Assembly: GCA_002404155.1 (NCBI GenBank)
Contig: DHJC01000017.1
Location: 2,927-31,567, forward strand
Direction of reading: 5' to 3'
DNA from: Chloroflexi bacterium UBA4730
Lineage (GTDB): Bacteria; Chloroflexota; Limnocylindria; P2-11E
DNA: 28,641 nt
Positions 13,801 to 21,600 of this stretch are shown here, in pieces (the stretch's first letter is position 1; the number at the start of each line of letters is the position of its first letter). A program made the translations under genes and the position numbers. The notes below the pieces were generated by a model that did not search any database, was not told the origin of the DNA, and saw only the letters and a list, made by a program, of their open reading frames with translations.

Positions 13801-15198
13801 TTAGGGCACGTCGATCAGCACAAAGGTGTCGGATGAGGCGCGGACCGGCCAGCCGAGGTCGCGTGCGCGAACGGCGACCGGATCGGTCGGGCGTACCAGG
13901 ATCTGGCGGATGCCGCGGCGCGCGATGACGTCGCGCCAGCCGGGGTGCACGCCGACTACCGTCGTGTAGTCATCCATCACGCGGCCCAAGTACGGCGTCA
14001 GCCGACCGTCGACGAAGACGGGTGTCTGCGGCGCGCTCCAAATGAGATAGCCGCCCCAGTCGTACTCGTTCAGCAGTCCCGGCCCGGGGCGCAGGGCCGG
14101 CAGCGCCGCGACCGGCTCCCCGCCGAGCGCCGGTGCGTCCGTGCCGGTCCACGCCGCGGCCGCGAGGACGATCGACCCGACCGCGAGCGCGACCAGATCC
14201 GCTCGGCGGCCCGCCGGTCGCGCGACCCGCGCGAGCCGCGGCACGCGGACGCGCAGCACGCGCGCGACCGCGGTGGCCGCCTCGTCGCCATACGCCGCGA
14301 GGTATGGCGCGCCCGCGATCGCGAAGAGCGGCATCTGGCGCGTCGCGATGAGCGACACGAAGAGCACCGGCAGCAGCACGACCGCCTCGTGCGGGGCGCG
14401 GGTCCAGGCGAAGAAGGCCACCACGAGCGTGGCGAAGATCGTGACGGCGAAGATCGCGCCCGGCAGGGTCGTCACGTCCGGCACGCTCCATTCCTGGATC
14501 TCGCGCGGCGGATGCAGCAGATGGAAGCCCGGCGCGGTCCAGACGCCGATGCCAGCCGGCGTGAGCAGTGTCGCCACGAGCGATCCGATCGCGGCCACGA
14601 TGTACATGCGACGACGCGACGGCTGCGCGATCGCGCCCTCGATCGCGACGAGCCCGACGAGGCCCACCCCGAGCGCGAACGAGCCGTGGAGGTTCGCCCA
14701 CACGATGATGAGCGGCGGGAGCCAGTACAGGGCCCGGTCGCTGCCCGCGCGGGCCGCGCGGAGCAACACGATGAGCAACGCGAAGCAGATGAACCCGAAC
14801 AGCTCCGGACGTTCGGTCCAGACGAACCGCGACAGCGCGATCGCGGGCAGCGCCGCGAGCACCGCGCCGAGCGGACGCGCCGGACGCTCGCGCAGCGCCG
14901 CGTAGACGACGACGCCGACGAGCAGCGCGATCGCGAGGCCACGCAGCGCGACGATGCCGCGCCAGCCGCCAGCATCGGACGCGAGCGCCCAGAGCGCCTG
15001 GCCGAGCCACTGGTCGCTCGAGCCGACGTGCCCGACCGTGGTCCAGGACAGGTCATCGGGTACCGCGATGCGGCCGCCCAGCACCTGGCGTCCGAGGACC
15101 AGGTGCCAGAAGACGTCGCTGTCGCCCACCGGCAACCGCGTCGACACGGCGCCGAAGAACGCGCCGATCGCGACCGGCACGACGAGCGGGGTCCTCAC
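13801..15198 (-). CDS. Polytopic membrane protein, tandem paralog B (GT-C-like)
   Basis: A 465-residue integral membrane protein with about ten hydrophobic segments. Shared landmarks with the upstream gene are an N-terminal acidic motif after TM1 (GDSDVFWHLVLGRQVL), a central WANLHGSFALGVGL, and a C-terminal soluble part with LNEYDWGGYLIW and PVFVDGRLTPYL. The first-loop Asp-x-Asp pattern and overall topology resemble GT-C membrane glycosyltransferases, but I cannot name a family and no activity is assured. Its GTG start overlaps the stop of paralog A (GTGA). Placement among glycosyltransferases and a flippase-like protein suggests surface-glycan work. Its stop is followed in the same frame by the kinase ORF. 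Confidence 0.72.
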   Translation of the reverse strand: MRTPLVVPVAIGAFFGAVSTRLPVGDSDVFWHLVLGRQVLGGRIAVPDDLSWTTVGHVGSSDQWLGQALWALASDAGGWRGIVALRGLAIALLVGVVVYAALRERPARPLGAVLAALPAIALSRFVWTERPELFGFICFALLIVLLRAARAGSDRALYWLPPLIIVWANLHGSFALGVGLVGLVAIEGAIAQPSRRRMYIVAAIGSLVATLLTPAGIGVWTAPGFHLLHPPREIQEWSVPDVTTLPGAIFAVTIFATLVVAFFAWTRAPHEAVVLLPVLFVSLIATRQMPLFAIAGAPYLAAYGDEAATAVARVLRVRVPRLARVARPAGRRADLVALAVGSIVLAAAAWTGTDAPALGGEPVAALPALRPGPGLLNEYDWGGYLIWSAPQTPVFVDGRLTPYLGRVMDDYTTVVGVHPGWRDVIARRGIRQILVRPTDPVAVRARDLGWPVRASSDTFVLIDVP

Positions 15199-16571
15199 GG
15201 CCGCGCCAGCAGCACGAAGTTGGAGCCCTCGGCGCGGACCGTCCAGCCGTCCTCGCGCAGCGCGACCGCGAGCGGCCTCGCCGGCATGAGCAGGACCTCG
15301 CGCACGTCGTAGCGCGCCAGCACGTCCTTCCAGTCGGGACGCAACTCGACCGCGTCGCGGTAGTCCCGGAGGACGGCCGGATAGAACGGGAAGAGCCGGC
15401 CGTCGACGAACACCTTCCGCTCCGGAACGCGATAGATGAGGAACCCGCCCCAGTCGTACTCGTTCAGCAGCGTCCCCGACCCGGACTTCAGCGCCGCGAC
15501 CGCGCCGACGGGGTACGCGTGCTCATCCGGGGCGACCGGCACGCCGATCGCGCTCGCGAGCGCGCCGGCGCAGAGCAGGACCGCCAGCGCCGCGGCCGCC
15601 GGCGGCGGCAGGGGCCGCACCGGGGTCGCGCGGGGCCGGACCCGCGCGTACAGCCGGGCCGCGCCCGCGGCCACGAACGGCGTGGCCGCGAAGACGAAGA
15701 AGCCGAGGTGCCGCTGCGCCGACAGCGCGAGCCACAGCAGCGGGATCAACAAGAGCGCGTCGAGGAGCGCGCCCCCGTTCGTGAGCGCGACACCGAGCGT
15801 CGCGAGCACGAACGCGGCGAAGATGAAGCCCGATGCCTCGAGCACGTCCGGGGGGGCCTCCTCGCTGATGAACCGCGGCGGCGCCAGGGCGTGACCCGCC
15901 GCGCCGCCGACGCCGAAGGTCTCGGGATCGACGACCGAGAGCCCGATGCTCGCGACGAGCACCATGATGAGTGGGACGACGTCGGGCCGCCGGCGCAGCG
16001 CGGCCTCCACGGTGAACGCGAGCACAAGGGCAACGCCGATCGCGTAGCCGCCGTGGAGGTTGGCCCACAGCAGGATGAGCGGCGGAATGGCATAGAGGGC
16101 ACGCCGCGATCCGGCACGGGCGCTGTACAGGAGGTCCAGGACGACCGGGAACAGGACGAACGTGAAGATCGCCGGACGGTCGGTCCACCGCGTCTTCGAG
16201 AGCACCAGCGCCCACACCACCACGAGCAGCGCGGCGACGAGCGGCGCGCCGCCCCGTCGCGAGAGACGGGCGAGGAAGAACGCCGCGATGCCGACGAGTA
16301 GCGCGCGGAAGATCGCGAGCCCGGCCCAGCCCCCGGCGTTGAAGACGAGCGTGAGCACGATCTCGCCGAGCCACTCGCCGACGCTGTACGGCTGGCCGCT
16401 GACGGTCGAGCTGAAGATGTCGGTGCGCAGGATCTCGCGGTGGTCGAGCATCCACTGCCCGCTCGCGAGGTGCCAGTACGTGTCCGGATCGCCCGTCGGG
16501 TAGCCGACCGCGAGGGTGAAGCCAGCGGCGGCGAGCCCGATCGGGAACGCATTGCGCGCGAGCCAGCGCAT
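15195..16571 (-). CDS. Polytopic membrane protein, tandem paralog A (GT-C-like)
   Basis: A 458-residue integral membrane protein related along its length to the next gene: GDPDTYWHLASGQWML after the first helix, LLWANLHGGYAIGVAL in the middle, and LLNEYDWGGFLIYRVPERK with VFVDGRLFPFYP near the C-terminus, then a short alpha/beta tail ending FVLLARP. The pair appears to be an old tandem duplication. The ATG at 16571 forms a TGATG overlap with the GT-C gene upstream; GTG codons at 16580 and 16574 are alternative starts. Acidic first-loop residues and multiple helices fit a GT-C-type glycosyltransferase, but this is inference from topology and context only. Confidence 0.72.
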   Translation of the reverse strand: MRWLARNAFPIGLAAAGFTLAVGYPTGDPDTYWHLASGQWMLDHREILRTDIFSSTVSGQPYSVGEWLGEIVLTLVFNAGGWAGLAIFRALLVGIAAFFLARLSRRGGAPLVAALLVVVWALVLSKTRWTDRPAIFTFVLFPVVLDLLYSARAGSRRALYAIPPLILLWANLHGGYAIGVALVLAFTVEAALRRRPDVVPLIMVLVASIGLSVVDPETFGVGGAAGHALAPPRFISEEAPPDVLEASGFIFAAFVLATLGVALTNGGALLDALLLIPLLWLALSAQRHLGFFVFAATPFVAAGAARLYARVRPRATPVRPLPPPAAAALAVLLCAGALASAIGVPVAPDEHAYPVGAVAALKSGSGTLLNEYDWGGFLIYRVPERKVFVDGRLFPFYPAVLRDYRDAVELRPDWKDVLARYDVREVLLMPARPLAVALREDGWTVRAEGSNFVLLARP

Positions 16572-18049
16572 CACGGGCACGCGGTGGTCGCCTGACCCAC
16601 GCTGAGCGGGAAGATGCGGATGTCACCCACGTCCACGGGCGCGCCGAGCCCGGACGTGCGCGACGTCCCGGCATACATCGCGTCGTAGACGCTGAAGTGG
16701 GCCCGCTCGAGGACGATCGCGCTCGCGTCGAAGCGCCGCAGCGAGCACGGGAGTCCGTCGGCGGGCGTGACGATGACCTCACGACCGGCGATCCAGTGCC
16801 ATGCGGCGGCGTCGATCGCGTAGAAACGCCCGGCCGGGATCGACGGCAGAGCCGCGACGCGCGCGCGATACGGCGCGTTGAAGGATGCGTCCCACTGGAT
16901 CAGCGCGAAGACCGAAAGCAGGGCCGCGGCGACGATCCCGCCGGCGGCGACGGCCCGCGCACGCTCCGTCGAGCGCAGCAGCTCGATGCTGCCGGCGACC
17001 CCGAGCGCGACCCCGTAGGGGAGGAATGCGGCGAGCGAGTGGAAGTACGACCCGCGGGTCGAGTGCAGCGTGAAGACGACGCCTTCGACGAGGTAGACGA
17101 GTAGGAGGAGCGAGCCGAATGCGCGCACCTCTGGCCGATCCCGCCGCGACCAGATGGACCGGGCGATGCCCGGCACGAGCAGGAGACCGAAGGCGAAGGC
17201 GAAGGTCAATGCGTTCGACCCGAGTGCGCCTGCCTTCGCTGCCAGCACCGCACCGGGATCCGAGACGAACGCGCCCGGCGCCGGCGGCGTGATCCAGAAG
17301 AACTCCTCGTAGCGGACGAGGAAGGCGGACCGTGCCAGCAGATCCGGCTGCGCGCCGAGCGAGAGATCACGCGCGAGCCAGCCGAGGCCGATGACGAGCG
17401 CTACCGCCGCGCCCGCCGCGCCGGCGCGACGGGAGACCGGGGATCGGAGGAGCGGGAGCAGGGCGACGCCGAAGAGCGCGCCTTCGGCCCGCGCGAGGAA
17501 CAGGAGTCCCACGGCAAGACCAGCGAGGGCGCCGGCGCGGACGTCGCCAGCAGCCGCGCGCCGATAACAAAGGAAGAAGACCGTGCCGATGACCGCGGCG
17601 GGGGCGAACGCATCCAGGCTCACCCACCCGGGCGCGAACGCGCCCCCTAGACCGGCGAGCGCCGCCACCACGAGCGCGCCGTTCACCGACAGGCCGAGGG
17701 ACCGCGCGGCGAGATACGCGACGACCGGGATTGCGCACGCCGCGAGGATCTCGACGGTCTGCGCGGCACGGAAGGCGTCGAGGAACGGCAGGGCCTTGAT
17801 CCCGATGGCCTGAACGACCGTCGCCAACGGCATCCAGAACCGGTGGCTCGACACGGGTAGCGGCCCGGTCGCCTCGAGGAAATTCCAGATGAAGTCCGCG
17901 GTCAGCCCCTGGCCCGCCGCTAGGCGCTTGGCGACGTCGGCGTAGTAGTAGGCGTCGGTGTAGCCGGGCTGGAAGACGACGAGCGCCGAGCCGAGGCGGA
18001 ACAACAGGAGCGTCCCCACGAGCACGGCGAGCCGGCGAGCGGCGCTCAA
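16571..18049 (-). CDS. GT-C (PMT/ArnT-like) membrane glycosyltransferase, putative
   Basis: A 492-residue integral membrane protein with at least ten hydrophobic segments. After TM1 comes YTDAYYYADVAKRLAAGQGL, the acidic first extracytoplasmic loop typical of lipid-sugar-dependent GT-C enzymes, followed by RFWMPLATVVQAIG. A C-terminal soluble region of about 100 residues (AIDAAAWHWIAGREVIVTPA) ends the protein. The start is taken as TTG at 18049 because it overlaps the stop of the flippase-like gene (TTGA). The frame is open for another 770 bp upstream, but that stretch is antisense-like coding of the neighbour. Its likely role is transfer of a sugar from a polyprenyl phosphate donor to an exported glycan or protein; the substrate is unknown. 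Confidence 0.78.
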   Translation of the reverse strand: MSAARRLAVLVGTLLLFRLGSALVVFQPGYTDAYYYADVAKRLAAGQGLTADFIWNFLEATGPLPVSSHRFWMPLATVVQAIGIKALPFLDAFRAAQTVEILAACAIPVVAYLAARSLGLSVNGALVVAALAGLGGAFAPGWVSLDAFAPAAVIGTVFFLCYRRAAAGDVRAGALAGLAVGLLFLARAEGALFGVALLPLLRSPVSRRAGAAGAAVALVIGLGWLARDLSLGAQPDLLARSAFLVRYEEFFWITPPAPGAFVSDPGAVLAAKAGALGSNALTFAFAFGLLLVPGIARSIWSRRDRPEVRAFGSLLLLVYLVEGVVFTLHSTRGSYFHSLAAFLPYGVALGVAGSIELLRSTERARAVAAGGIVAAALLSVFALIQWDASFNAPYRARVAALPSIPAGRFYAIDAAAWHWIAGREVIVTPADGLPCSLRRFDASAIVLERAHFSVYDAMYAGTSRTSGLGAPVDVGDIRIFPLSVGQATTACP

Positions 18050-19119
18050 CGTCGCGAGTCTAGGAGGGCCTCCTGCCGGCGATGGCGCGCGTACAGGATC
18101 CCGCCGATGACGATCACCGAGAACACGCTCACCAGGCGGTCGAGGACCGCGACCGCGATCGCGTCCTGGGTGGCCAGGCCGAAGCCGGTCGTGAGGACGT
18201 AGACGATCGCGAGCTCGACGAACCCGAAGCCCGCCGGGGTGAGCGGGACGGTGGTGAGCAGCGACGATGCCACCGCCACGAAGATGACACCGGAGATCGG
18301 CAGCTCCAATCCGAGCGCGGCCAGCACGAACGCGAGGCGCGCTGCCTCGGCGAGCCAGATGAGCACGGTCTCGGGTCCGGCCTCGGGCAGCGCGCGGAAC
18401 GAGTGCAGCACGCCCTCGCGGAACAGCCGGCCGATGCGGCGGACCTCGCTGGGGAAGAAGCGCCCGATCCGTGGCGCGACGTAATAGACCACGACGAACG
18501 CGATGACGATGAACACCGCGAGGAAGACCGCCGACAGGTACACGAGCCGAAGGTCCGGAAGCACCATGCGCCCGAACGCGATATAGCCACCCACCAGGAG
18601 CAGCGCGAAGACGACGAAGAGGTCGAGGAGCCGCTCGGCGACGACGACCCCGACGGTCCGCGAGAGCGAGACGTTGAACCGCTGCTTGACGAGGTAGCTG
18701 CGATAGAGGTCGCCGAGCTTCGCGGGGGCGAGGCAGTTCACGAACCAGCCGAGCATGAGGATCTCGAGGAGATCGCGGCCGCGCAGCTGGAGGCCACTCT
18801 CGCGCAGCAGCCGGGCCCACCGGCGGGCGCGTACCGGGAACGTCGCGTAGTACACGACGAGCGCGCCGAGCACCAGGAGCGGGTTCGAGTCGCGGATCGT
18901 CGCGAGCGCCGTGCCCCAGTCGACGTTGCGCGCGACGACGAGCAGCAGCACGAGCGGGACGAGGATGGAGAGCGCTTCGCGCCAGCCGAACAGCTGGCGC
19001 CGGACGGCGAGCTCGTCGGTATGGCCCGCCGCTTCGGCGAGCCGCTCGATGGACGGGTCTTCGACGTGACCGGGAGTCCGCGTCAGGAGGTCTTGCTCCG
19101 GCGGCGGTCGTGCAGCCAC
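18046..19119 (-). CDS. Flippase-like integral membrane protein (MprF/AglD N-terminal family, UPF0104)
   Basis: A 357-residue membrane protein with about eight hydrophobic segments. It shows the lysylphosphatidylglycerol synthase TM-region pattern: a helix start with VVARNVDWGTAL, then YYATFPVRARRWARLLRESG, the signature WFVNCLAPAKLGDLYRSYLVKQ, VVVAERLLDLFVV, and near the C-terminus LTTVPLTPAGFGFVELA followed by VLDRLVSVFSVI. Such proteins are thought to move lipids or lipid-linked sugars across the membrane. No catalytic aminoacyl-transferase domain is attached. The GTG at 19119 overlaps the PHP gene by 37 bp; a later start is possible because the first 45 residues are poorly ordered. Confidence 0.88.
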   Translation of the reverse strand: MAARPPPEQDLLTRTPGHVEDPSIERLAEAAGHTDELAVRRQLFGWREALSILVPLVLLLVVARNVDWGTALATIRDSNPLLVLGALVVYYATFPVRARRWARLLRESGLQLRGRDLLEILMLGWFVNCLAPAKLGDLYRSYLVKQRFNVSLSRTVGVVVAERLLDLFVVFALLLVGGYIAFGRMVLPDLRLVYLSAVFLAVFIVIAFVVVYYVAPRIGRFFPSEVRRIGRLFREGVLHSFRALPEAGPETVLIWLAEAARLAFVLAALGLELPISGVIFVAVASSLLTTVPLTPAGFGFVELAIVYVLTTGFGLATQDAIAVAVLDRLVSVFSVIVIGGILYARHRRQEALLDSRR

Positions 19120-19742
19120 TTCCGGAACTTGTCGTAGCGCGTGTAGAAGTGAATGGAGTGACCCGCGAGGCGCCCGGTCACCTTCCCGTTCTTCAGCGAT
19201 GCGATGAAATCGTCGCGGCCGGTGAAGTCCGGGACCTCGAGGTAGGCGCGACCGATCTCCCAGGGCCGGTGCGCGTCGCTCCCGACTGCCCCGGGGATCT
19301 TGTGGGCCCGCGCGAACGCGAGCGCCCGCCGGTTGTCGCCGGCGACCGCCTCACGCGCGTTGAACACCTCGATGGCGTCGATGGTCGGCCAGACCCGCTC
19401 CAGGGCATCGCGGCGGATCCGGTAGAGGCGGTTGTGGCTGTAGGGATGCGGCACCGAGACGAGCCCGCCCTGATCGTGGATCTGGGCGATCGTGTCCTCG
19501 GCGGAGAGGCCGCGCGGGATCGGCTTCTCGAGGAACAGGCCGATGATCTCGCCGTCCCGTGAGGAGATCTCCTCACCGACGATCACGCGGAATCCGTCGG
19601 AGAGCTCGCGCAGGCGCAGCGCGCCTTCGATGGTGTTGTGATCGGTCGCGCACACGACGTCGAGGCCGGCGGCCTTGATCGCGAGCGCCTGCACGGCCAC
19701 GGGCGTCCGGCTATCCGGTGAGTACTCGCAGTGCGTATGCAT
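19083..19742 (-). CDS. PHP-domain metal-dependent phosphoesterase
   Basis: A 219-residue protein with all PHP metal motifs: HTHCEYSPDS at the N-terminus, CATDHNTIEGA, IVGEEISSRDGEIIG, SVPHPYSHNRL and AVGSDAHRPWEIG. Members hydrolyse phosphodiesters or phosphomonoesters with a trinuclear metal centre. Inside a glycan locus a tyrosine-phosphatase role (as in CpsB/YwqE) is possible but not shown. The only canonical start is ATG at 19742, which begins directly with MHTH and leaves out the usual first beta strand (KIKLD). A CTG at 19775 overlaps the stop of the GT4 gene (CTGA) and follows a good AGGGAG site, so the true protein may be 11 residues longer at the N-terminus. Confidence 0.88.
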   Translation of the reverse strand: MHTHCEYSPDSRTPVAVQALAIKAAGLDVVCATDHNTIEGALRLRELSDGFRVIVGEEISSRDGEIIGLFLEKPIPRGLSAEDTIAQIHDQGGLVSVPHPYSHNRLYRIRRDALERVWPTIDAIEVFNAREAVAGDNRRALAFARAHKIPGAVGSDAHRPWEIGRAYLEVPDFTGRDDFIASLKNGKVTGRLAGHSIHFYTRYDKFRKWLHDRRRSKTS

Positions 19743-19771
19743 GTCGAGCTTGATCTTCCTGGGACCGTCGA

Positions 19772-20869
19772 TCAGCTCGCTCTCCCTTCGGCACGCGCGT
19801 GCTCGAGGCTCGCGCGGATGCGGGAGTCGAATCGTGACACATCGAACCGGCGCGCGGAGCGGCGGAGCTCGCGCGGGTCGAGCCCGGCCTGTTCGACGCG
19901 ACGCACGGCCGCGGCGAAGAGGAGCGGGTCGGGGTCGGAGACCAGCGCGCCGTCGAGGCCGTCGCGCACGATCTCCGTCGCTCCGCCGCGGCCCAAGGCG
20001 ACGACGGGCGCGCCCGAGGCGAGCGCCTCGACGCACACGATCCCGAAGTCGTCCTCCGCGGGGAAGATGAAGCCGCGCGCCGATCCGAGGAGCTCCTTCA
20101 CCGTCGCGTCATCGACACGCCCGGCGAAGGTCACGTTGTCACGTGCGACCTGCTCGAGGGCGCTGCGCTCGCGGCCGTCGCCCACGACGATGAGCCGCAT
20201 CCCCACCTCGTTGAACGCCTTGACCGCCACGTCGACGCGCTTGTACGCGGAGAGGCGCGACACGATCACCCAGAAGTCGCCGCGCTCCGCAGCCGGCGCG
20301 AACGTGTCCACGTCGACCGGCGGATGGATGACCTCGCTGTCGCGGCCGTAATACCGCTTGATTCGGTCGCGCACGACGGCTGAGTTCGCGATCCAGTGGT
20401 CGACGCGGTTCGCTCCGCGCAGGTCGGCGTCGCGGAGACCGGGCAGCAGCGATCGCACCAGGCCCTGCAGCGGGACCGGGACCTCCTCCGCGAGGTACTG
20501 CTCGGTCCAATCCCAGAGGTAGCGCGTGGGCGAGTGGCAGTACGCGACGTGCACGGTCTCGTCGGGCACGGACAGGCACTTGATGAATGCGCTCGTCGAG
20601 GTGAGCAAGCACTCGGTGCCGCGATCGACGTGCAGGCTCGCGGCCGCCCGCGGGTACAGCGGAAGGAGCGCGCGATGCAGCCCGCCCCCACGCGGCACGC
20701 CCTGGAGGAACGACGTCCGGAGCTCGTACCCGGGGAGCGGCCCGAACGCGCGCCTGTCATGGAAGAACGTGTACACCGGCGCGTCGCGATACATGCGATG
20801 CAGCACGTCGACGACACGCTCGGCTCCGCCGTGGACGGTGAAGTACTCGTGGGCGAGGGCCAGGCTCAT
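19772..20869 (-). CDS. GT4-family glycosyltransferase
   Basis: A 365-residue cytoplasmic or peripheral GT-B enzyme. The N-terminal acceptor domain begins LALAHEYFTVHGGAERVVD, with the glycine-rich loop typical of group 1 transferases. HVAYCHSPTRYLWDW and WIANSAVVRDRIKRYYG are further family landmarks. The donor-binding domain has VIVSRLSAYKRVDVAVKAFN and the EX7E motif in PAEDDFGIVCVEALASGAPV. It overlaps WecG by ATGA. Members transfer sugars such as mannose from nucleotide donors to lipid-linked intermediates. Following a WecG-type enzyme, it would extend a polyprenyl-linked glycan; the sugar is unknown. Confidence 0.92.
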   Translation of the reverse strand: MSLALAHEYFTVHGGAERVVDVLHRMYRDAPVYTFFHDRRAFGPLPGYELRTSFLQGVPRGGGLHRALLPLYPRAAASLHVDRGTECLLTSTSAFIKCLSVPDETVHVAYCHSPTRYLWDWTEQYLAEEVPVPLQGLVRSLLPGLRDADLRGANRVDHWIANSAVVRDRIKRYYGRDSEVIHPPVDVDTFAPAAERGDFWVIVSRLSAYKRVDVAVKAFNEVGMRLIVVGDGRERSALEQVARDNVTFAGRVDDATVKELLGSARGFIFPAEDDFGIVCVEALASGAPVVALGRGGATEIVRDGLDGALVSDPDPLLFAAAVRRVEQAGLDPRELRRSARRFDVSRFDSRIRASLEHARAEGRAS

Positions 20870-21597
20870 ATGCGCCTGAGCCGCGCGAGGAGGACGAGCA
20901 GGACGAAGCGGGGAAGCACGCGCTGACGGCGCCAGCGCTTCGGATCGCGCGCGAGCCGCCAGAGCCACTCCAGCCCCACCGCGTGGACGAGCGCCGGCGG
21001 CGGCTTCGCGGTGCCGGCGAGGTAATCGAGGCTGCCGCCGACCCCCACGGCGACGCGCACGCCCGGAAGGCGCCCGAGGTTGCGCGCGATCCAGCGCTCC
21101 TGCTTCGGCATGCCGTACGCGACCAGCACCACGTCCGGCGCCGCCGCGGCCACCCGGGGGACGACATCGGCGTCGTCGTCGGCCGAGCCGGCGTGCGTGC
21201 CGGCGATGCGCAGGTCGGGATGGCGGGCGCGAAGCGTGGCAGCCGCGCGCTCAGCCACGCCGGGCGCGGCGCCGAGCAGGAACACCGAGAGCCGCCGCTC
21301 AGCCGCGAGCGCCACGAGCCGGTCGACGAGGAGCCGGCCGGGCGCCCGGCCCGGCAGCGGATCGCCGAGGAGTCGGGCCGCGACCACAGCGCCCGTGCCG
21401 TCGGGCACGACGAGGTCCGCTCGCCTGGCGATGTCCGCGACCTCGCGGTCCTGACGGCAGAGCATGACGAACTCGGGATTGGCGGTGATCACGAACGTGG
21501 CGTCGCCCCGGTCGAGGCGTTGCTCGATCTCCGCGACGGCGTCGACGAGCGCGACGCGATCGAAGCCGACGCCGAGGATGTCGACGCGGCGGCCCAC
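20866..21597 (-). CDS. WecG/TagA/CpsF-family (GT26) glycosyltransferase
   Basis: A 243-residue enzyme with the GT26 signatures: VDILGVGFDRVALVDAVAEI at the N-terminus, TANPEFVMLC, the VPDGTG loop with the candidate catalytic Asp66, and GMPKQERWIARN followed by GVGGSLDYLAG. The basic, hydrophobic C-terminus (RDPKRWRRQRVLPRFVLLVLLARL) is the membrane-targeting appendage of TagA. Family members add N-acetylmannosamine or its uronic acid to polyprenyl-PP-GlcNAc, the committed step of teichoic acid or enterobacterial common antigen synthesis. It starts with GTG at 21597, 3 bp after mreB, which ties glycan synthesis to the cytoskeletal gene. Confidence 0.93.
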   Translation of the reverse strand: MGRRVDILGVGFDRVALVDAVAEIEQRLDRGDATFVITANPEFVMLCRQDREVADIARRADLVVPDGTGAVVAARLLGDPLPGRAPGRLLVDRLVALAAERRLSVFLLGAAPGVAERAAATLRARHPDLRIAGTHAGSADDDADVVPRVAAAAPDVVLVAYGMPKQERWIARNLGRLPGVRVAVGVGGSLDYLAGTAKPPPALVHAVGLEWLWRLARDPKRWRRQRVLPRFVLLVLLARLRRI

Positions 21598-21600
21598 GCC

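Noticed and set aside
13945..15312. Plus-strand open frame of 455 codons opposite the membrane paralogs
   Set aside because: Composition is typical of antisense to hydrophobic coding sequence in GC-rich DNA; no motifs. The minus-strand frame has conserved paralogous landmarks.
18050..18820. Upstream extension of the GT-C gene frame
   Set aside because: The translation is Arg/Pro/Gly-rich and overlaps the well-supported flippase-like gene in another frame. TTG 18049 gives a normal N-terminal helix.
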